This document shows positions 59,618 to 64,000 of a stretch of 64,000 nucleotides of DNA, one piece after another. The DNA is from Magicicada septendecula (taxonomy: Eukaryota; Arthropoda; Insecta; Hemiptera; Cicadidae): positions 402,581,469 through 402,645,468 of the forward strand of contig CM068371.1 in the NCBI GenBank assembly GCA_034769895.1. Direction: 5' to 3'. The number at the start of each line of letters is the position of its first letter. The first letter of the stretch is position 1. The notes beneath the pieces were generated by a model, which saw nothing but the letters and a program-made list of their open reading frames with translations, was not told the origin of the DNA and did no database searches. A program made the translations under genes and the position numbers.

Positions 59618-60334
59618 GTCATGAAAACAGTATTTTTTTTATATTCATTTACGTATTTACCAGGTTCTTGTATCTCGTTCTTGTACCATATTAATACATC
59701 CCAAAATCCTCCCGCTAAACCGTGAAAGATGTATAACTGAACCTGCAGTAAAAAGTTTGTAGTTCCTGTGGAAAGGAAATAAAGGAAAAACAGAACTTTT
59801 GGAAAAGAGAATTTTAAATTTACCATTGATTTTTTAATTATGAACAATAAGTACCAGTGGAAATTGAAGGTCCTACTTTGTGATCAGCTTCTTCCGAGTC
59901 TTTTTTCATCTTCCTTTTGCTATCTATACTTTTCTGTTTGCTTTTCTCGGTGAAGTATGAAGTTTCTTTTCCACTTGACGGGTCCGGGCATGATCAAAGG
60001 GTGTCACAGTATACCTAAACTGTGACTTTCACGCTGATACCTGAGGTTTCAAGCACATTATACTTCACGATTGCCGCTTCAGTTTCAGTAACACCAAATT
60101 TGAATGTTTCAACGAGATTAATCCAACAAATACTGTTTTGGGCAGACGAGCCTGTAGTCTGTAACACCATTTACGTTAATCGTTCTGATTTACGTCTTCC
60201 CCTGAAAGTTTTCTAGTTTCTAGAAACTGTGGGTTCTAGAATCTGTGAAAACAGGTTTTATTTCCCGTTACCTGAGACAAACTTCAAGTTTATAAAGAGT
60301 ATCTAAAAATTTCTAACCAAACAAAGAAGTAATT
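59618..60334. other. No gene seen
   Basis: AT-rich flank between the Jockey element and the next LINE tail; nothing recognisable. Confidence 0.5.
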
Positions 60335-60890
60335 CTTACAAATCAGAATTCGTTTGGGAAAGATGGCTATATCTACATTAAATGGAATCCTGTGGGATAA
60401 GCAGATTTTAGCAGAGACTAAAACCGAAATATTTAAAACCATTGTTAGAAGTATTATGACTTACGGCTCTGACGTTTCTACTACTAACAAGCACACAAGA
60501 GCAACATTAATGACAGCAGAGATGGACTTTTGGAGACATTCGGTAAGAGTATCCAGACGTGAGAAAATTAAAAATGAAGTAATTAAGGACAGAATGAATG
60601 TGAAAAATTCAATTGTTGATTTTATCCAAACAAAAAAATTACAGTGGTACACGAAAAGAATGGCACAGGAAAGATTGTCAAGGAGAGTTATGGAATGGAC
60701 CCCACCAGGAAGAAGGAAAAGAGGAAGACCACCTATCACCTGGATAGAAGAAACTCAGACTATAATGAGGGAACGATAAATTGAGTATCTTTGGATGGAC
60801 AAGCAGCAGTGGAAGATGAGAATTCAATCACTTCTGTAATCTTTGGTTCCTGAAAATGTGTAAACATTGTACAGCCGGGATAATAATTAA
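60335..60890 (+). pseudogene. 5'-truncated LINE, 3' portion with long open frame
   Basis: A 141-codon frame (60354-60779) reads 'MGKMAISTLNGILWDKQI', 'TIVRSIMTYGSDVSTTNKHT', 'TLMTAEMDFWRHSVRVSRRE', 'LQWYTKRMAQERLSRRVMEW' and 'TPPGRRKRGRPPITWIEETQ'. This is the thumb and C-terminal domain of a LINE ORF2. The copy at 17105 is the same family, with matching 3' UTR. This copy is better preserved, the frame being uninterrupted over its length. The 3' end near 60890 is A/T-rich ('AATTAAAAAAATTTAA'). The start codon is internal, the true N-terminus having been lost. Confidence 0.88.
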
Positions 60891-62302
60891 AAAAATTTAA
60901 CCAAATAAATAAACTTAACCAAAATTCTGCAAATCAAACTGTGCGAGAACATTGGTACTGCACATGAATTATTTGCTCCATTGTAACACTCCGTCACAAA
61001 ACACTAAATACAGTAATATCTAATTTTGCTGTAAAATCGTCACTTATTGTACACCAAACAATCGAACACGGGGAGTATTTATATAAAAAAAAATGAAATA
61101 TTTTATTAAAAATTGTGCGGTGTGCAAATCCACTTATTCTCAATATTACTGATTTTTAAATGGAAATACATTTATTTGGGCGCATAAGGTGCCAGCATCA
61201 GAACTAGTGAATTATTTATTTTTAGTGAGAACTGTGATTAAGAAACGCACAAACACTGTATCCTGTAATCGTGTGAACACACATGTGTCGTATTCGTTTG
61301 AATTGTAAAAAATATTGAGTTGAAACGACAACACAAAATATTTTCCACATCGGGAGCAGGAGCGTAATATTTGGTTGATACGCAAAATGCGGCAGTCGAG
61401 AATAACTCGATATTTCGTTGAATGTTGTTCCGTCAAGAGACGGCCACTTTGTGCGAGTTACCTTCAAAACAGATTTTTCAATTCGAGGAATCGTTTTTTT
61501 TATAAGTTCATTATCAAGATGTCAGAATTATTTCTACGACCGTTGACATCAAGGTGTTACCTATTACCACAGGCAAAATCCTGTATATTTACTTCCGATT
61601 TCTATTTGTTAATGTTGGTCAGGCTGTCAGTATACTCGCTTGCGTGGATTAATGACGCTTGGTTTTGCCTTGTGGCCTGATCACGCGTGCTGTTGTAACA
61701 TCATTGAAAATTTTTTTATTGATTATTTACATATTTTGAGGAAAGCAGTAACGAAATTATTGAATAGCTGTCAAATTATTGAAAGGATTATTGTCTTCGA
61801 CTATATAGGAATTATAGAGCGTTGTTGGACAATGATAAACTTCGTGCCAAATTTCGTGCGAATGACGTTGAAATAAGGTACCCTGAAATTGTTTCCTCGC
61901 AATATGCCAGGCAGCTTTTCTCATACAGTCAGAACGGACAACCACCTCGTGAAGTGGCTGGAGCGTTCATATGACGAGCAGAATTGAGTAGGATTTATAT
62001 GGAATTGTGCAGGACACGGTTTTCAAAGATGTGTCAGCTTTCCTTACAGATTATTAGAGCGGAAACCCCCCATAGAGGCCTTCGAGTCAGTGCATATGCA
62101 CGTATTTACATATCATGTCCATGTCCATATCAATTCCGGACTGAAAAATCTTACGCTCATTCATACGCGTACATGTATACTGTTATTTTTCTTATTTACG
62201 TTAGGCCTATGTAAATACGAATCTTATATATACTGAAGTTCTGTAAACTCTCGAACAATCGGTTAAATACACATCTTTGCGTGTAATCATTTCTTCTTAT
62301 CG
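60891..62302. other. No gene seen
   Basis: AT-rich; one TAGGCCTA at 62202. Short open frames lack motifs. Confidence 0.5.
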
Positions 62303-62369
62303 TTCTCCTCCTCCTCCTCCTCCTCCTCCCCCTTCTTCTTCTTCTTCTTCTTCTTATTATTATTATTAT
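62303..62369. repeat. Compound trinucleotide microsatellite (TCC)n-(TTC)n-(TTA)n
   Basis: Three consecutive trinucleotide blocks, each one substitution from the next, consistent with stepwise slippage and mutation. Confidence 0.95.
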
Positions 62370-62591
62370 AACAGCTTTAGTATTTTAGTAAGGTAATTAG
62401 CATTGTGTAATTCGTGGGGAAAACGGGAAAATATTTAATATTCTGCATAATATTTATTGTATTTATTACACATTATAAAACTATAAAAAAATAGTACATT
62501 CTACTTGCAGCAGTAATTACAATTTGATAATATTATGACACATTGTATATAATATTAGTAGTCATAATTGCTCAAATTTTTCTTGTTATTT

Positions 62592-62785
62592 TAAAAAAAA
62601 ACTTGTAATAAGAATATATTTTATTTTGTAAATTACGTACGTTTCGATAGTAATCCAACTATCATCATCAGATATAATTTAATCTAAATATTTAATATTA
62701 AATTATTATCTGATGATGATAGTTTGATTACTACCGAAACGTATGTAATTTACAAAATAAAATATATTCGTGTTAAAAAATTTTG
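62592..62785. mobile_element. Foldback element with ~80-bp inverted arms
   Basis: The left arm (about 62595-62678) and right arm (about 62702-62780) are reverse complements at roughly 90% identity, sharing 'AATATATTTTATTTTGTAAA', 'CGTTTCG', 'ACTATCATCATCAGATA' and 'TAATTT'. The central spacer is about 23 bp of AT. Each arm contains, reading outward from the centre, CTGATGATGATAGT-loop-ACTA(C/T)C-GAAACGTA. The single-stranded form would make one long hairpin. No coding capacity. Confidence 0.88.
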
Positions 62786-64000
62786 TATTATTAATAATAA
62801 TATAATATTTGATGTTATATAGAGGCCTATGTATTTTCTTGTATAAGTTACATCAGCGGAGGCGAGTATCAGGTATTTTATGTCGAGAAGGTGTTGCGAA
62901 ATCACCGCGAGTATAGTGCCAGTTTTATCGTGTATCGTGAGAACTAAAAATCTTATGAATGTGAAAAAGTGATGCTGTATACAAGAGTACTAATTAGGCA
63001 TATATCAATAATTTCTGTATACGCCGATCATATTCAATAATTATGTCGGTCATTGTGCGGTTTAAAAATATTTTTTCCTTAAGTGATACAAATCTTCCTC
63101 CCGAAAAATTCAGAGCTGGAGTTCCCATCTAGATGCTCTTCTGATACCAACTGTTTTCCGTCATAATTTAAAATGTTTTAAATTTTCACGTTTCCAGACC
63201 GTCCATTTATGTAAATTTATAGTTGTAACCAGTAATAGTGAAGGCACCGTAGTTTTATAATATGTTCCGTTAGAAGTTTATACCCGCGTAACCCTTCAGT
63301 TCCATACGCTGTCTGTAACAAGAAAAGAAATCAAAATTTATGAAGCACAAACACAAGTACTTCTTGTCAATTCTGTTTCTAATCAAATTTTTTGTCACAA
63401 AATTCCTGGCCTTTATCGGTAGAAGAAATACCGTTTGCTAAGAGAGTTTTGTAAGGCGTTAAATTATTCAGTTTAATTAAGTAATGAAAAACGCTGTTGA
63501 AATTCGACGTACATTTCCTGAAGTTTACGCTTGACATTACAGTACTTAATTGCGTTATTCAAAGCAACACTAACACAATGTTTACACGAGTGATTCACAT
63601 AACCAAACAAATTGGTAGTTAGTTTTGACTAATTTTTTAGTTTTTATTTATTTTTACAGAAATTTTTAACAATTTAATTATTTTATTCAGAACAGTAATC
63701 ATAATATTTAAGACAGTGGTTTTTTATGAAATGATTATGAACTTTTCTGTTATATTTTTATTAATTTGGTGAATTATTAACTACATTGTTAGTGGGTTAT
63801 ATCTTTACTTTATATTAGTTTTCCAAGATAAATTACGTTTCGTTTTTGAAATCTCAACGTTTAATTTAAAAACAATCGTTAGCAGCTAACATGCGGAGAT
63901 ACATGTGCTGGTTGGAAATAGTGTACGAACAAATACATACTAAATTCCAATTTTAAAAACAAATGAGTAATGCAGTTCTGCATTTAAGAACGGTGTTACG
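62786..64000. other. No gene seen
   Basis: AT-rich to the end of the window; nothing recognisable. Confidence 0.5.

Overview
The window reads as repeat-rich, AT-rich (roughly 60-65% A+T) animal chromosomal DNA, most likely from an insect with a large genome. The grounds are Jockey-type and other non-LTR retrotransposon debris at many sites, a Merlin-type DNA transposon, foldback/MITE elements, long dinucleotide runs, and long stretches with no coding signal. There is no bacterial gene organisation. I recognise no intact host protein-coding gene. Almost every readable protein segment belongs to a decayed mobile element. Two very short splice-bounded open segments (7839-7876 and 14840-14886) are the only weak hints that host exons may cross the window.

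Layout. 1-3340: a 176-bp GT array and otherwise nothing recognisable. 3340-3570: the C-terminal tail of a LINE. 3936-7362: a composite repeat, called RepA here, with hairpin-bearing ends and about 15 units of a 160-bp minisatellite; a compact inverted copy with one unit lies at 11213-11973. 10290-10810: a minus-strand reverse transcriptase fragment. 12945-13154: a Jockey 3' scrap. 16.5-20.5 kb: four LINE tails. 24.2-24.6 kb: another LINE tail. 26506-27143: an inverted-repeat MITE. 27.1-32.4 kb: nothing recognisable.

32404-36827: a Merlin-type element with terminal inverted repeats of about 290 bp, an 8-bp target duplication (CTTATTTT), a broken DDE transposase and a nested LINE fragment. 37.1-37.7 kb: a possible LINE scrap, then a hairpin and a 196-bp GT array. 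40676-45728: a structurally complete Jockey-type retrotransposon on the minus strand (5' UTR, ORF1, ORF2, 3' UTR) with a 13-bp target duplication. It is inserted in a small dispersed repeat whose uninterrupted copy lies at 39349-39435. 46.5-47.5 kb: a LINE remnant. 50.4-53.6 kb: a LINE cut in two by a 2.45-kb insertion. 55.5-59.6 kb: a second, more decayed Jockey-type element on the plus strand. 60.3-60.9 kb: a LINE tail of the same family as the one at 17.1 kb. 62.6-62.8 kb: a foldback element.

In both Jockey elements ORF1 (gag-like, PRE_C2HC-type region plus CCHC knuckles) overlaps ORF2 (AP endonuclease plus reverse transcriptase) by a few bases, which fits coupled translation. Both carry frameshifts or stops and should now be inactive. 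The most unusual window-wide signal is the palindrome TAGGCCTA: I count 13 exact copies where fewer than one is expected. One related AGGCCT hexamer sits as a clean 6-nt in-frame insertion inside a conserved reverse transcriptase motif.
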